A DNA stretch of 14,592 bases from an uncultured Prevotella sp. (GCA_927910885.1 CAKMOD010000091.1:1-14592), one strand, 5' to 3'; numbered from the stretch's first letter, positions 1 through 7,731 are shown. The notes: generated from the letters alone by a model not told the origin. Made by a program: numbers and translations.

Positions 1-2
1 AA

Positions 3-2024
3 ATGAAAACAGAACGTTTTAAAAATCTCTTTTTAGTGCTGTGCTTTGCACTCCTTCCAATGGCAATGATGGCAAAGCAGGAAGCTACAGTAAGTTCACC
101 TTCGGGCAATCTGACGCTGACAGCAGGTGTTGATAAGGCTGGACAACCTTATTATTCTTTGCGTCGTGGTGGGGAAGTAATCCTTCTCCCTTCAGCTTTG
201 GGAATGAAACTGAAAGATGGAAGTCTTGATAGTGATTTCCGTGTTGTGGCTTTTGCAAGAGCTACAAAGGACGAAACGTGGCGCCAACCATGGGGAGAAG
301 AAATCGATGTGCGCAACCATTATAACGAGTTGACTATGAAGTTGGCACAGAAGAAAGGACTGCAACGACAGCTGAATATCGTCTTCCGTGTCTTTGACGA
401 TGGTATGGGCTTCCGTTATGTATTCCCAGAGCAAAAGCAGTTGAAGGACTTTGTCATCACGGATGAGGCTACAGAATTCTGCTTTAAAGGTGATCCAGAG
501 GCATGGACGATGCCATACGATGCTGCTTACTATGAAGGACTGTGGACAAAGGACCACTTGAGTAAGAAGGGAAAGGTGTGTACTCCTGTTACTATCGAGG
601 TGAAACCAGACCTTTATATGATGCTTCACGAGGCAAATCTGACAGACTATTCTTCGCTGAATGTTAAGCCTGTGGGGACAAAAGATGGTAACGTAAGATT
701 GAAGGCTGAGTTGGTTCCATGGTCAAATGGTGACTTGGTACGTGCAAAAGCTCCTTTCGTCAGTCCTTGGCGTATGTTGTCAGTGGAGAATAAGGCGGGT
801 GGTTTGGTTACAAACCGTGTCATGTTAAACCTCAATGACCCTTGTAAGATTAAGGATACATCATGGATTACAACAGGAAAGTATGTAGGTGTGTGGTGGT
901 CTTACCACATGCAGACAGCAACTTGGGCACCAGGTCCTAAACATGGTGCCACAACCGAGAATACAAAACGCTATATCGACTTTGCTGCACAGCATGGTTT
1001 CAAGGGCGTATTGGTTGAAGGTTGGAACTATGGATGGGAAAACGACTGGGGTAAGGAAGGTGATAAATTCAGCTTCACAAAGGCTTATCCTGATTATGAC
1101 TTTGAGGGATTGCAGAAGTATGCACTGTCAAAGGGTGTCTCACTCATCGCTCACAACGAGACAGGTGGTGCTGCAAAGAACTATGAGAACCAGTTGGAAG
1201 AAGCCTTCTCTCTCTATGAGAAGATGGGCATTAAGGCTATTAAGACGGGTTATGTCAATAATCTAATGGACGATAAGGAGCACCAGCACTCTCAATATGG
1301 TGTGCGTCACTATCGCAAGGTGATAGAGGCTGCAGCTCGCCATCACATTATGGTGGTTAATCATGAGCCTGCTATGCCAACGGGTTTACAGCGTACTTAT
1401 CCAAATCTTATCGCCAGTGAGGGTGTTAGAGGACAAGAGTGGAATGCTTGGGACGGCAATGGTGGCAATCCTCCTTACCATCTTTGTATACTTCCTTTCA
1501 CTCGTCAATTGGCTGGACCGATAGACTTTACACCAGGTATCTTTAACCTTGAAGGTAGAGTTTATCCTAATACGCATCCGCACACAACACTTGCTAAGCA
1601 GTTGGCTGAGTATGTTGTTATTTACACTCCATGGCAGATGGCAGCCGACGAAATTGAAAACTACAAGGATCAACCAGCCTTTGCTTTCATCGAGGCAATG
1701 CCTTCTAACTGGCAAAAGACTGTGATTCCAATGGCGGAGATAGGCAAGTATATCGTTACTGCACGTAAGGATCGCGATAGTGAGAACTGGTTTGTTGGAG
1801 GTATGAGTGACGAGAATGCACGTGATATCAAGTTGAAACTCGACTTCCTTTCACCCGGTAAAAGCTACAAGGCTATCATCTATAAGGATGGCCCAGATGC
1901 TGAATACGATAAGAATCCTTACTCTATGACGATTGAACAGCAGATGGTTAACAACGAAACTGTACTTAACTTGCACTTGGCTAAGAGTGGTGGTTTTGCC
2001 ATTCAGTTGGTTTGTTTGAAGTAA
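3..2024 (+). CDS. GH97 family alpha-glucosidase (SusB-like, inverting type)
   Basis: This is a 673-aa secreted glycoside hydrolase of family 97. Its likely role is hydrolysis of alpha-glucosides (starch or maltooligosaccharides) in the periplasm. Residues 1-24 form a signal peptide ending ...MAMMA, with no lipobox. An N-terminal beta-sandwich (about 25-280) precedes a (beta/alpha)8 barrel (about 290-560) and a C-terminal beta domain. The acidic residues match SusB in motif and spacing: E386 in AHNET, E455 in NHEPAMPTG, E473 and E479 in SEGVRGQEW. From memory these correspond to SusB E439, E508, E526 and E532. The strand motif IKTGY has Gly where retaining GH97 alpha-galactosidases carry an Asp nucleophile, which argues for an inverting glucosidase. 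The ATG lies 2 bases from the window edge, so any upstream susC/susD partners are out of view. The length is slightly below that of SusB (738 aa). Family assignment is firm; exact substrate is inferred. Confidence 0.93.
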   Translation: MKTERFKNLFLVLCFALLPMAMMAKQEATVSSPSGNLTLTAGVDKAGQPYYSLRRGGEVILLPSALGMKLKDGSLDSDFRVVAFARATKDETWRQPWGEEIDVRNHYNELTMKLAQKKGLQRQLNIVFRVFDDGMGFRYVFPEQKQLKDFVITDEATEFCFKGDPEAWTMPYDAAYYEGLWTKDHLSKKGKVCTPVTIEVKPDLYMMLHEANLTDYSSLNVKPVGTKDGNVRLKAELVPWSNGDLVRAKAPFVSPWRMLSVENKAGGLVTNRVMLNLNDPCKIKDTSWITTGKYVGVWWSYHMQTATWAPGPKHGATTENTKRYIDFAAQHGFKGVLVEGWNYGWENDWGKEGDKFSFTKAYPDYDFEGLQKYALSKGVSLIAHNETGGAAKNYENQLEEAFSLYEKMGIKAIKTGYVNNLMDDKEHQHSQYGVRHYRKVIEAAARHHIMVVNHEPAMPTGLQRTYPNLIASEGVRGQEWNAWDGNGGNPPYHLCILPFTRQLAGPIDFTPGIFNLEGRVYPNTHPHTTLAKQLAEYVVIYTPWQMAADEIENYKDQPAFAFIEAMPSNWQKTVIPMAEIGKYIVTARKDRDSENWFVGGMSDENARDIKLKLDFLSPGKSYKAIIYKDGPDAEYDKNPYSMTIEQQMVNNETVLNLHLAKSGGFAIQLVCLK

Positions 2025-2037
2025 GAAAATACTTTCC

Positions 2038-2098
2038 AAGATGATTATCAAGCCTTGATAACAAGATTATCGGGGCTTGGTAATCATCTTTTCTTTTG
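2038..2098 (+). terminator. Rho-independent terminator after GH97 gene
   Basis: The arms 2038-2054 and 2074-2090 form a 17-bp stem with one mismatch. A second small stem lies inside it (GATAA 2057-2061 with TTATC 2067-2071). The T-rich run TTCTTTTG follows directly. It starts 14 bases after the GH97 stop codon. Confidence 0.8.
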
Positions 2099-2210
2099 AA
2101 TTATTGGGTAAATGTCTACCATTATATAGTTGGTCATTAATGGCTTATTATATCTCTTATCATGCCAATCATGATTCTTCATAACCCTTTTCTATCTTCG
2201 TGTTGATATC

Positions 2211-2287
2211 CCGCACATTATGTGCGGAGGCTTAGCACGAGTGGTGCGGGGCGTTAGCACAGAGGGTGCGGAGGGTTAAACACGATG
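2211..2287. repeat. GC-rich 22-bp tandem array (3 units) with leading palindrome
   Basis: Three units with an exact 22-bp period start at 2222, 2244 and 2266. Each begins GTGCGG, has TTAGCAC (TTAAACAC in the third) near its middle, and can pair its GTG with its own CAC. Immediately upstream, 2211-2227 is a perfect palindrome around CCGCACAT/ATGTGCGG that shares its right arm with unit 1. The GC-rich array contrasts with the AT-rich surroundings. The rest of the 2099-2373 gap shows nothing else recognisable. Confidence 0.75.
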
Positions 2288-2373
2288 CAATACGTTGTTA
2301 GTATAGTTATTGTATAGCATAGAAGAGGTAGGAAAGAATCCTATTTTAAATTATTCTTTTTTACTTTCAAAAC

Positions 2374-2404
2374 TTGTTTTATTAGAATATTTTCGTTAGC
2401 TTTG
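2374..2404 (+). promoter_or_regulatory. Bacteroidetes-type promoter for the TonB-dependent receptor
   Basis: The -7 box TAGCTTTG (2397-2404) matches the Bacteroidetes consensus TAnnTTTG. A -33 TTG lies at 2374-2376, 20 bases upstream, which is the usual spacing. The expected transcript starts near 2411 and gives a leader of about 140 nt before the preferred start codon at 2550. Confidence 0.7.
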
Positions 2405-2549
2405 CATTGTATAATACGCACATAGACAATATAGTAAAATGCGAATGGTTAGGTGATTACTAATGATTTTATTGATGTTGTTTATCGTAATGGGAAACAA
2501 CTTTGTAGTACATCTATATCATCTTTTCAGCCGTAAAAACATAGAGAAT

Positions 2550-5027
2550 ATGAAAATGAATAGGTTAATTTTTACTTTGGGTATGATGGCTATTGCTATA
2601 ACCGCACATGGTCAGACCTCAACTATATCGGGTGTATTACTCGATTCTTTGACCCACGAAGGTGAACCATACGCCACTATCAGAGTCTACAAAGGCAAGA
2701 AAAGCGACAAACCAGTGGCTATGTCGGTGACAGGACAGGATGGAAAGTTCTCTCAAAAATTAGAAGGACAGGGTAGTTATCTCGTCTCGTTCACTTCGAT
2801 GGGACGTAAGGAGATTCTGCGTAGGGTACAACTTACGGAGGCAGGTGGCATTATCGACCTCGGAAACCTCCTTGTACAAGACGATACAAAGCAGTTGAAG
2901 GGTATCGAGGTTGTAGCTCAGAAGCCACTTGTAAAGATGGAAACTGACAAGATGACCTACGATGTACAAAGCGACAATGATGTCAAGACAAACACCGTAC
3001 TTGATATGTTGCGTAAGGTTCCGATGGTAACAGTGGACGGACAGGATAATATTACTGTCAATGGACAAGGTTCCTTCAAGGTCTATGTGGACGGAAAACC
3101 TAACGTAATGTTCTCTTCCAATCCTTCACAGATATTCAAAGCGATGCCTGCTTCGGCTGTAAAATCAATCGAAGTGGTCACAAACCCCGGTGCAAAATAT
3201 GATGCAGAAGGAGTCGGAGGTGTGCTGAATATCATTATGAATGGCGGTGATGGAAAGAGCAAGACTAAGATGAACGGATATAATGGTAATGTCGCTCTTA
3301 GCTTAAGTAACAGGGGTTCTCGTACCACAACCTTCTTTAGCGGACAGCAAGGAAGGCTTACCTATAGTGCCAATGTTATGGGAACGAAAGGCAAGATGAA
3401 CGGTACTGAAACCGAGATACGCCGTACTTCATCTGATGGGTCTACTATGTCCTATTGGCAAAAGGGCAATACAAACATCAATTTTACGATGGCTAACATC
3501 AGCTTAGGCTATGAACTCGACTCTATGAGTAATATTGGTGCTACCTTCGGGTTGACTGGTCACACGATGAAAAACGATGGTCACCCTACGACAACCTTCT
3601 CTGGTGGAAGCTATGGGACTGGTTTTACGTATGGAAATGAGATGACGATGGAGAATAAAAACATGTCGTTCAATGGAAGTGTTGACTATCAACGTTTCTT
3701 TAATAAGGCACGTACAAGTAGCTTGACATTGAGTTATCTCTTCACAACCTCACCTGCAGAAAACAACAATCGACGCATTTATGATGCCTTACCAGCAGGT
3801 GTGTCGATCCCTTTAATAGACCTTTATTCGGCTGCAAAGATGCGTGGAACGGAGCATACTGTGCAGGTTGACTTTACGACTCCATTAGCAAAAGGACAGA
3901 CATTGAGTACTGGTTTGAAGTTTATCTCTCATCGTAACTCGTCTGACTCTAAGTTCTATGACATCATAGGCGGTACAGAGGTCTATAATGCAACTAACAG
4001 TGTGGACTACAAGAACACACAGAGTATCTTGGCTGAGTATGCTGAGTACAGTGCAACAATGGGTAAGTTTGGTGCAAAGGCAGGCTTACGTTATGAGCAC
4101 ACGTGGGAGAAGGTGAACTTTATTGTTGGTTCTGGTGCCGACTTTAAGAAGAATTATGGAAGCCTTGTTCCCTCTGCCAGCTTCAGTTATAATATCTCTG
4201 GAGGAATCAATTTAGGCTTGAATTATAACATGCGCATCAGCCGTCCGGGTGTTAGCTACCTCAATCCGTATGTCGATCGGTCTAATCCAACAGTCTTGAG
4301 TTATGGTAATCCGAACCTATCGGTTGAGAAGAGCCACAATGTAAGTTTAGTATTCAATTACTTCACACCGAAGTTTATGATGAACATGACACTCGGTGAA
4401 GCTTTTGCCAACAACCAGATTGAGCAGTATTCATTTATGAACGGAACGGTGTTGAACACAACTTACGGTAATATCGTTCGTAGTCGTTGGACCAACTTCA
4501 GCACTTTTATGAACTATGCAGTCACGCCTAAGACACGTATCATGCTCAATGGAGGAGTTGACTATGGAGATATTCGTTCAGAGCAGTTGGGCGAACACAA
4601 CTTTGGATGGCAAGCAAGCGCATTCTTGGGCGTACAACAAACCTTCCCATGGAAGCTGAATTGGAGTATATTTATGGGTGGACTGACAAAGAAACGTTCA
4701 TTGCAGGGATATAGCGGAGGCTTTAATATGTTCACTTCAACCCTTTCAAAGAGTTTCATCAAGGACAAACTCAACCTTAGTTTGATGTATTTCGTTCCGT
4801 TGACAGGCAAGATGCACATCAAGCAATACAGCCATGGTGCTGATTTCGAGAACCACATGAATATCACGATACCAGCACAACACGTAGCATTAACCCTCAC
4901 TTGGAATTTTGGAAATACTAAGAAGCAGTTCCAAACACATGAGAGTAAGATTTCAAATGACTTCCAAGAGAAGAAGAACGACCAACAAATGAATGGTGTT
5001 GGAATGGGTGCTGGCACTGGTATGTAG
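2550..5027 (+). CDS. TonB-dependent receptor-like outer-membrane beta-barrel protein
   Basis: This is an 825-aa outer-membrane protein that probably imports or binds an unknown ligand. I chose the ATG at 2550 because it opens a normal signal peptide (MKMNRLIFTLGMMAIAITAHG). An in-frame ATG at 2463 would prepend 29 residues that bury it. After the signal come a CarboxypepD_reg-like beta-sandwich (about 25-105; GVLLDSLTHEGEPYATIRV), a plug domain (about 115-225; VLDMLRKVPMVTVDGQ, then NPGAKYDAEGVGGVLNI) and a large barrel of the OMP_b-brl_3 type with many alternating aromatic strands. The last barrel strand appears to be VALTLTWNFG. A polar, Gln/Met/Gly-rich tail follows it. No SusD-like partner is adjacent and no clear TonB box was found, so this is a stand-alone receptor rather than a SusC of a polysaccharide locus. 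The ligand cannot be inferred. Confidence 0.88.
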   Translation: MKMNRLIFTLGMMAIAITAHGQTSTISGVLLDSLTHEGEPYATIRVYKGKKSDKPVAMSVTGQDGKFSQKLEGQGSYLVSFTSMGRKEILRRVQLTEAGGIIDLGNLLVQDDTKQLKGIEVVAQKPLVKMETDKMTYDVQSDNDVKTNTVLDMLRKVPMVTVDGQDNITVNGQGSFKVYVDGKPNVMFSSNPSQIFKAMPASAVKSIEVVTNPGAKYDAEGVGGVLNIIMNGGDGKSKTKMNGYNGNVALSLSNRGSRTTTFFSGQQGRLTYSANVMGTKGKMNGTETEIRRTSSDGSTMSYWQKGNTNINFTMANISLGYELDSMSNIGATFGLTGHTMKNDGHPTTTFSGGSYGTGFTYGNEMTMENKNMSFNGSVDYQRFFNKARTSSLTLSYLFTTSPAENNNRRIYDALPAGVSIPLIDLYSAAKMRGTEHTVQVDFTTPLAKGQTLSTGLKFISHRNSSDSKFYDIIGGTEVYNATNSVDYKNTQSILAEYAEYSATMGKFGAKAGLRYEHTWEKVNFIVGSGADFKKNYGSLVPSASFSYNISGGINLGLNYNMRISRPGVSYLNPYVDRSNPTVLSYGNPNLSVEKSHNVSLVFNYFTPKFMMNMTLGEAFANNQIEQYSFMNGTVLNTTYGNIVRSRWTNFSTFMNYAVTPKTRIMLNGGVDYGDIRSEQLGEHNFGWQASAFLGVQQTFPWKLNWSIFMGGLTKKRSLQGYSGGFNMFTSTLSKSFIKDKLNLSLMYFVPLTGKMHIKQYSHGADFENHMNITIPAQHVALTLTWNFGNTKKQFQTHESKISNDFQEKKNDQQMNGVGMGAGTGM

Positions 5028-5037
5028 CCCTATCTCC

Positions 5038-5105
5038 GAATTATTTTCATGAAAATAAATATTTCTTATCATGAAGAAAAATATTTCTTGTCGTGAAAAT
5101 AATTC
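5038..5105. repeat. AT-rich 22-bp-period palindromic element, short copy (68 bp)
   Basis: The outer arms GAATTATTTTCATGA (5038-5052) and TCGTGAAAATAATTC (5091-5105) are inverted repeats with one mismatch. Between them lie two 22-bp units, at 5048-5069 and 5070-5091. Each begins CATGAA and contains AAATATTTCTT. It starts 10 bases after the receptor stop. A longer version of the same element is at 12896-12985. Confidence 0.8.
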
Positions 5106-5157
5106 TTTTTGTTCATGAATAAAATTCATAGTTGTGGTCTTTCTGTACGATGAACAT

Positions 5158-5194
5158 ACGTAGAATGTAGGTTTTCTACATGTTTATTCTACGT
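5158..5194. repeat. Nested inverted repeat in convergent gap
   Basis: ACGTAGAAT (5158-5166) pairs with ATTCTACGT (5186-5194). A nested GTAG/CTAC stem lies inside. No T-run follows on the plus strand; the A-run after the right arm also gives no T-run downstream of the minus-strand hairpin. Role unknown. Confidence 0.5.
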
Positions 5195-5212
5195 AAAAAG
5201 AGCATAAAAAAG

Positions 5213-5250
5213 AAGCGATATCAAGGTGTTTTTGATATCGCTTTTTCCTT
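5213..5250 (+). terminator. Rho-independent terminator, probably bidirectional
   Basis: AAGCGATATCAA (5213-5224) pairs perfectly with TTGATATCGCTT (5232-5243), and TTTCCTTTT follows. The A-rich run just upstream (AAAAAAG) would serve as a T-run for minus-strand transcripts. It is positioned to end the receptor transcript. Confidence 0.75.
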
Positions 5251-5295
5251 TTCTTGTATCTTGTAATTATTTTGTTAGTAAGCGTGTTAAAGGTA

Positions 5296-5340
5296 ACACA
5301 AGTTTGTGTCACACAATTTTGTGTGACACAAACTTGTGTG
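5296..5340. repeat. Triple 15-bp tandem repeat of self-palindromic units
   Basis: Three adjacent 15-mers are ACACAAGTTTGTGTC (5296-5310), ACACAATTTTGTGTG (5311-5325) and ACACAAACTTGTGTG (5326-5340). Each is nearly palindromic, and units 1 and 3 are reverse complements around unit 2. The whole block is therefore also one almost perfect 44-bp palindrome. It could fold as one long stem or as three short ones. Confidence 0.8.
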
Positions 5341-5403
5341 AATAGTCGTTAGTTGATTTACAGTTGCTTATATAGTAGGTAATATCTATCAGCCTATATA
5401 ATA

Positions 5404-5439
5404 AAAGTTAGGGATGCACCATGATGCATCCCTAACTTT
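5404..5439 (-). terminator. Terminator-like hairpin after the PAP2 gene
   Basis: AAAGTTAGGGATGCA (5404-5418) and TGCATCCCTAACTTT (5425-5439) form a perfect 15-bp stem with a 6-nt loop. It lies 45 bases beyond the stop of the minus-strand PAP2 gene. On the minus strand it is followed by TAT and AT-rich sequence, a weak T-run. It may act in both directions. Confidence 0.6.
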
Positions 5440-5484
5440 AGTTATTTATAAAGGAGTTCCTATTTTATTATCCAATAGGAATTA

Positions 5485-6453
5485 TTACTCCGTTATCATC
5501 TTACGTGATATGCGTAGGAGGATGGCGAAGAGGATAACTGCAGTGATGAAACCAGCGATGGCGTCAATGAGATAATGTGCTTGGATATAAACTGTGGCAC
5601 AGCAAAGCAGAAGATAGAAAGGTGCAAGGATAGCTAAAAGTTTATAGTTACGATCGTGCCAAAGGAGCAACATACAGATAGTGCTGACACCAACGTGTGA
5701 GCTTGGGAAGGCTGCAGTAGGGCGTTCGCCAGCTTCCTTCGCACTCTCAACAAGGTGATAGAAGATGCCATCAGTATATCCTGGGCTTGGTAAACAGTCC
5801 TGATGATGGTTGAAATAGTCGTGAACATTAGGGAAGATACCCGCTGTCACGTTCTGTAAACCAATCGCCTTATAATAGAAGGTAGGTCCTGTTACAGGCA
5901 CGAAGATGAAGATGACGTAATAAATAAAGAAGGAAGAGAGGATGATAAAGGTAGCTCTATTAAACTCCTTATAGTACCAGCCGAAGTAATAAACAGCCGT
6001 TGCGGCTATCATAGGATAGTAGGCTGCATAGCCCATGTCGAACAACTCGCTAAAGATAGGACCCGGCAAAGCCTTTGAGAAGAGCAATGCTGGCTGATAA
6101 CCAAAGAGGTCTTGCTCCCATTGCGCAAAGAGATGGTCGAGGTTGGGCAGGTGTCTATTGATTTCAAAGGTGTCAGGATACCACCAAGCAAGCAGTCCTA
6201 ACTGTACGCCAACACGTAGGAAACGAGTCGCTCTACAGGGAGCTAAGCGATAAACCACCCACATAGCAGCTGTCAAAGCAACGATGCGTAGACGCCCGAA
6301 TATCATTGCCTGCGGATTGTTAATGGTGGTGTACATAAAGAAGATGACGATGAGTGTCAACACCAAGTAAGCCATTACCACCCATTCGTATGCCATAAGT
6401 CCCTTTGTGGGCTTCTTTTCTAATTTAAATAAGTCTATGATGAATTGTTTCAT
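5485..6453 (-). CDS. PAP2-superfamily membrane phosphatase/phosphotransferase (AUR1-like)
   Basis: This is a 322-aa polytopic membrane protein with about six hydrophobic segments (near 25-42, 55-70, 140-158, 166-187, 256-265 and 272-312). Signature residues of the PAP2 phosphatase fold are visible: K239 and R244-P245 in KEAGERP, the PSSH motif with H253, and H293 with D297 in HYLID. The layout, with a long polar loop before PSSH, resembles the PAP2_3/AUR1 group, which includes inositol-phosphoceramide synthases and lipid phosphatases. It probably transfers or removes a phosphate head group on a membrane lipid. It lies 81 bp downstream of a same-strand NAD-dependent epimerase and is probably co-transcribed with it. 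The exact substrate is not readable. Undecaprenyl-pyrophosphate or phosphatidic-acid phosphatase are alternatives. Confidence 0.82.
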   Translation of the reverse strand: MKQFIIDLFKLEKKPTKGLMAYEWVVMAYLVLTLIVIFFMYTTINNPQAMIFGRLRIVALTAAMWVVYRLAPCRATRFLRVGVQLGLLAWWYPDTFEINRHLPNLDHLFAQWEQDLFGYQPALLFSKALPGPIFSELFDMGYAAYYPMIAATAVYYFGWYYKEFNRATFIILSSFFIYYVIFIFVPVTGPTFYYKAIGLQNVTAGIFPNVHDYFNHHQDCLPSPGYTDGIFYHLVESAKEAGERPTAAFPSSHVGVSTICMLLLWHDRNYKLLAILAPFYLLLCCATVYIQAHYLIDAIAGFITAVILFAILLRISRKMITE

Positions 6454-6461
6454 TGTTTGTT

Positions 6462-6521
6462 GTTATTGGGCTTATTAGGCCTATTAGCCTTATTAGCCTA
6501 ATTGGGCCAATAAGGCTAATA
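6462..6521. repeat. 9-bp tandem repeats and hairpin in the leader of the PAP2 gene
   Basis: Five 9-bp units run from 6462 to 6506: GTTATTGGG, CTTATTAGG, CCTATTAGC, CTTATTAGC, CTAATTGGG. The last two overlap a stem formed by 6483-6498 and 6505-6520 (16 bp, one mismatch, 6-nt loop). No T-run follows on the minus strand, so it looks like a leader structure or processing site rather than a terminator. Confidence 0.65.
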
Positions 6522-6534
6522 ATAATTAGCTAAA

Positions 6535-7524
6535 TTATAGCCAGCCTTCTTTTTTATACCATTCAATTGTCTCTTTCACGCCTCGTTTGAGGTCGTACTC
6601 AGGCTTATAGCCTAACTCTTCAATCGCAGGGCGGATGTTACAACGCCAGTTACGCTGCTTTAGAATCTGGTATTTGTCGTTGTTTAAAGCCGAAATCTTA
6701 CCTGTCATTTGTCCGATAAGGTCGCCAAAGAAAGTAACAACGCGCAATACCCATATCGGAGCTGTGATGCGAATCCACCAAGGACGACCTAACTCCTCGT
6801 GGATGAGGTCGCTAAAGGTAGTACTCTGGTAGACCTTTCCATCACTTAGGAAGTAGGCACTGCCTATCTTTCCGTGGTCAAGTGCAAGGAAGGTAGCTTG
6901 TACCACGTCTTTAACATATACGAAGGTGATATCCTGCTGCTTATAGCCAACAGCGAAGTCACTATGCCCCTTGATGCTTTTTGCCATCAAGAAGTAATCC
7001 TTCTCACGTGGTCCATAAACGCCAGTTGGGCGCAAGATGATATAAGGGAAAGACGAAGGCAACAACTGTTCAGCCTCCAACTTACTCTTACCGTAGGCTG
7101 TGTTAGGCTGTGGAGTATCTGTTGGCTCTATCTCTTTATAAGGTTGTTGCTCTCTGATAGCACCAAAGATGCTAAGACTTGAGAGGAAAACGAAACGCTC
7201 CAAAGGCTGATTAAGCTCCTGCAGAGCTTGTACAAAGTTGCGCGTACCATCCCGATTGACGCGGAAGAAATCCTCCTTATTCAAGCATTTTGTCACACCA
7301 GCGGCATGAACAACATAGTCAAACTGATATTCAGAGAGCTGTTCTTTTAGTTTATCGACAGATGAGAAGTCTAATTCTATGAAATGAATCCGTTCATCTT
7401 GGAGGTATTCTCGTGAGGAAGTACGGCGTACTACCGCCCAAGTTTCCATACCCCTGCGCAGTGCTTCCTCCACAATAAAGGAGCCAATGAAGCCCGATGC
7501 GCCTGTTATAAGTATCTTTTTCAT
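6535..7524 (-). CDS. NAD-dependent epimerase/dehydratase (extended SDR family)
   Basis: This is a 329-aa Rossmann-fold oxidoreductase. The nucleotide-binding motif is TGASGFIG (residues 7-14). The catalytic set is S116/S118 in SSLS with Y144 and K148 in YGKSK. RPTGVYGPRE is a typical extended-SDR motif. A hydrophobic stretch near 255-275 (APIWVLRVVTFFGDLIG) is unusual for soluble sugar epimerases and recalls 3-beta-HSD-like and ceramide-reductase-like SDRs that sit at membranes. I chose the ATG at 7524 because it gives MKKILITGASGFIG. A start at 7560 would overlap the promoter box. The PAP2 gene follows on the same strand after 81 bp. A role in lipid or glycolipid synthesis is inferred from that neighbour and the hydrophobic segment; sugar-nucleotide epimerase remains possible. 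Confidence 0.88.
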   Translation of the reverse strand: MKKILITGASGFIGSFIVEEALRRGMETWAVVRRTSSREYLQDERIHFIELDFSSVDKLKEQLSEYQFDYVVHAAGVTKCLNKEDFFRVNRDGTRNFVQALQELNQPLERFVFLSSLSIFGAIREQQPYKEIEPTDTPQPNTAYGKSKLEAEQLLPSSFPYIILRPTGVYGPREKDYFLMAKSIKGHSDFAVGYKQQDITFVYVKDVVQATFLALDHGKIGSAYFLSDGKVYQSTTFSDLIHEELGRPWWIRITAPIWVLRVVTFFGDLIGQMTGKISALNNDKYQILKQRNWRCNIRPAIEELGYKPEYDLKRGVKETIEWYKKEGWL

Positions 7525-7549
7525 TAAAAATTTCGTTGCAAATCGTTTG

Positions 7550-7557
7550 CAAAGATA
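7550..7557 (-). promoter_or_regulatory. Bacteroidetes -7 promoter box for the epimerase-PAP2 pair
   Basis: On the minus strand TATCTTTG (7557 to 7550) matches TAnnTTTG exactly and lies 25 bases before the chosen ATG. No convincing -33 TTG is seen at the expected distance. The short palindrome GCAAACGATTTGC just downstream overlaps the likely transcription start. Confidence 0.6.
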
Positions 7558-7692
7558 CAAACTTTTTCGTTACTTTGTGGAAAATAACAAAACTCAAGTT
7601 TCGGTTTTTAGATGTTTTGTATGTAATGAACTGCATTGCAACTAAGTATCAAACCGTTTTGTCTCGGTCTACCGGACATATGCTACGGCTAT

Positions 7693-7731
7693 TTCGGACA
7701 ACTTGTCCGAAGCCTCTGGACAATGATGTCC
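7693..7731 (+). promoter_or_regulatory. Palindromes with GGACA core in the rnr leader
   Basis: TTCGGACAACTTGTCCGAA (7693-7711) is a perfect 19-nt palindrome. GGACA (7718-7722) and TGTCC (7727-7731) form a second one, and a third CCGGACA half-site lies at 7672-7678. They sit 61-99 bases before the rnr start. They could be RNA hairpins in the leader or operator sites. No consensus promoter was found for rnr; TTACTTTG at 7570-7577 is a one-mismatch -7 candidate. Confidence 0.5.

Noticed and set aside
2222..2287. 22-bp arrays considered as CRISPR or plasmid-type iterons
   Set aside because: Units are directly adjacent without spacers, and no replication initiator gene is nearby. A function as iterons cannot be supported.
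2463..2549. Upstream in-frame ATG that would extend the receptor by 29 residues
   Set aside because: It would place a normal signal peptide internally. The ATG at 2550 gives a standard N-terminus.
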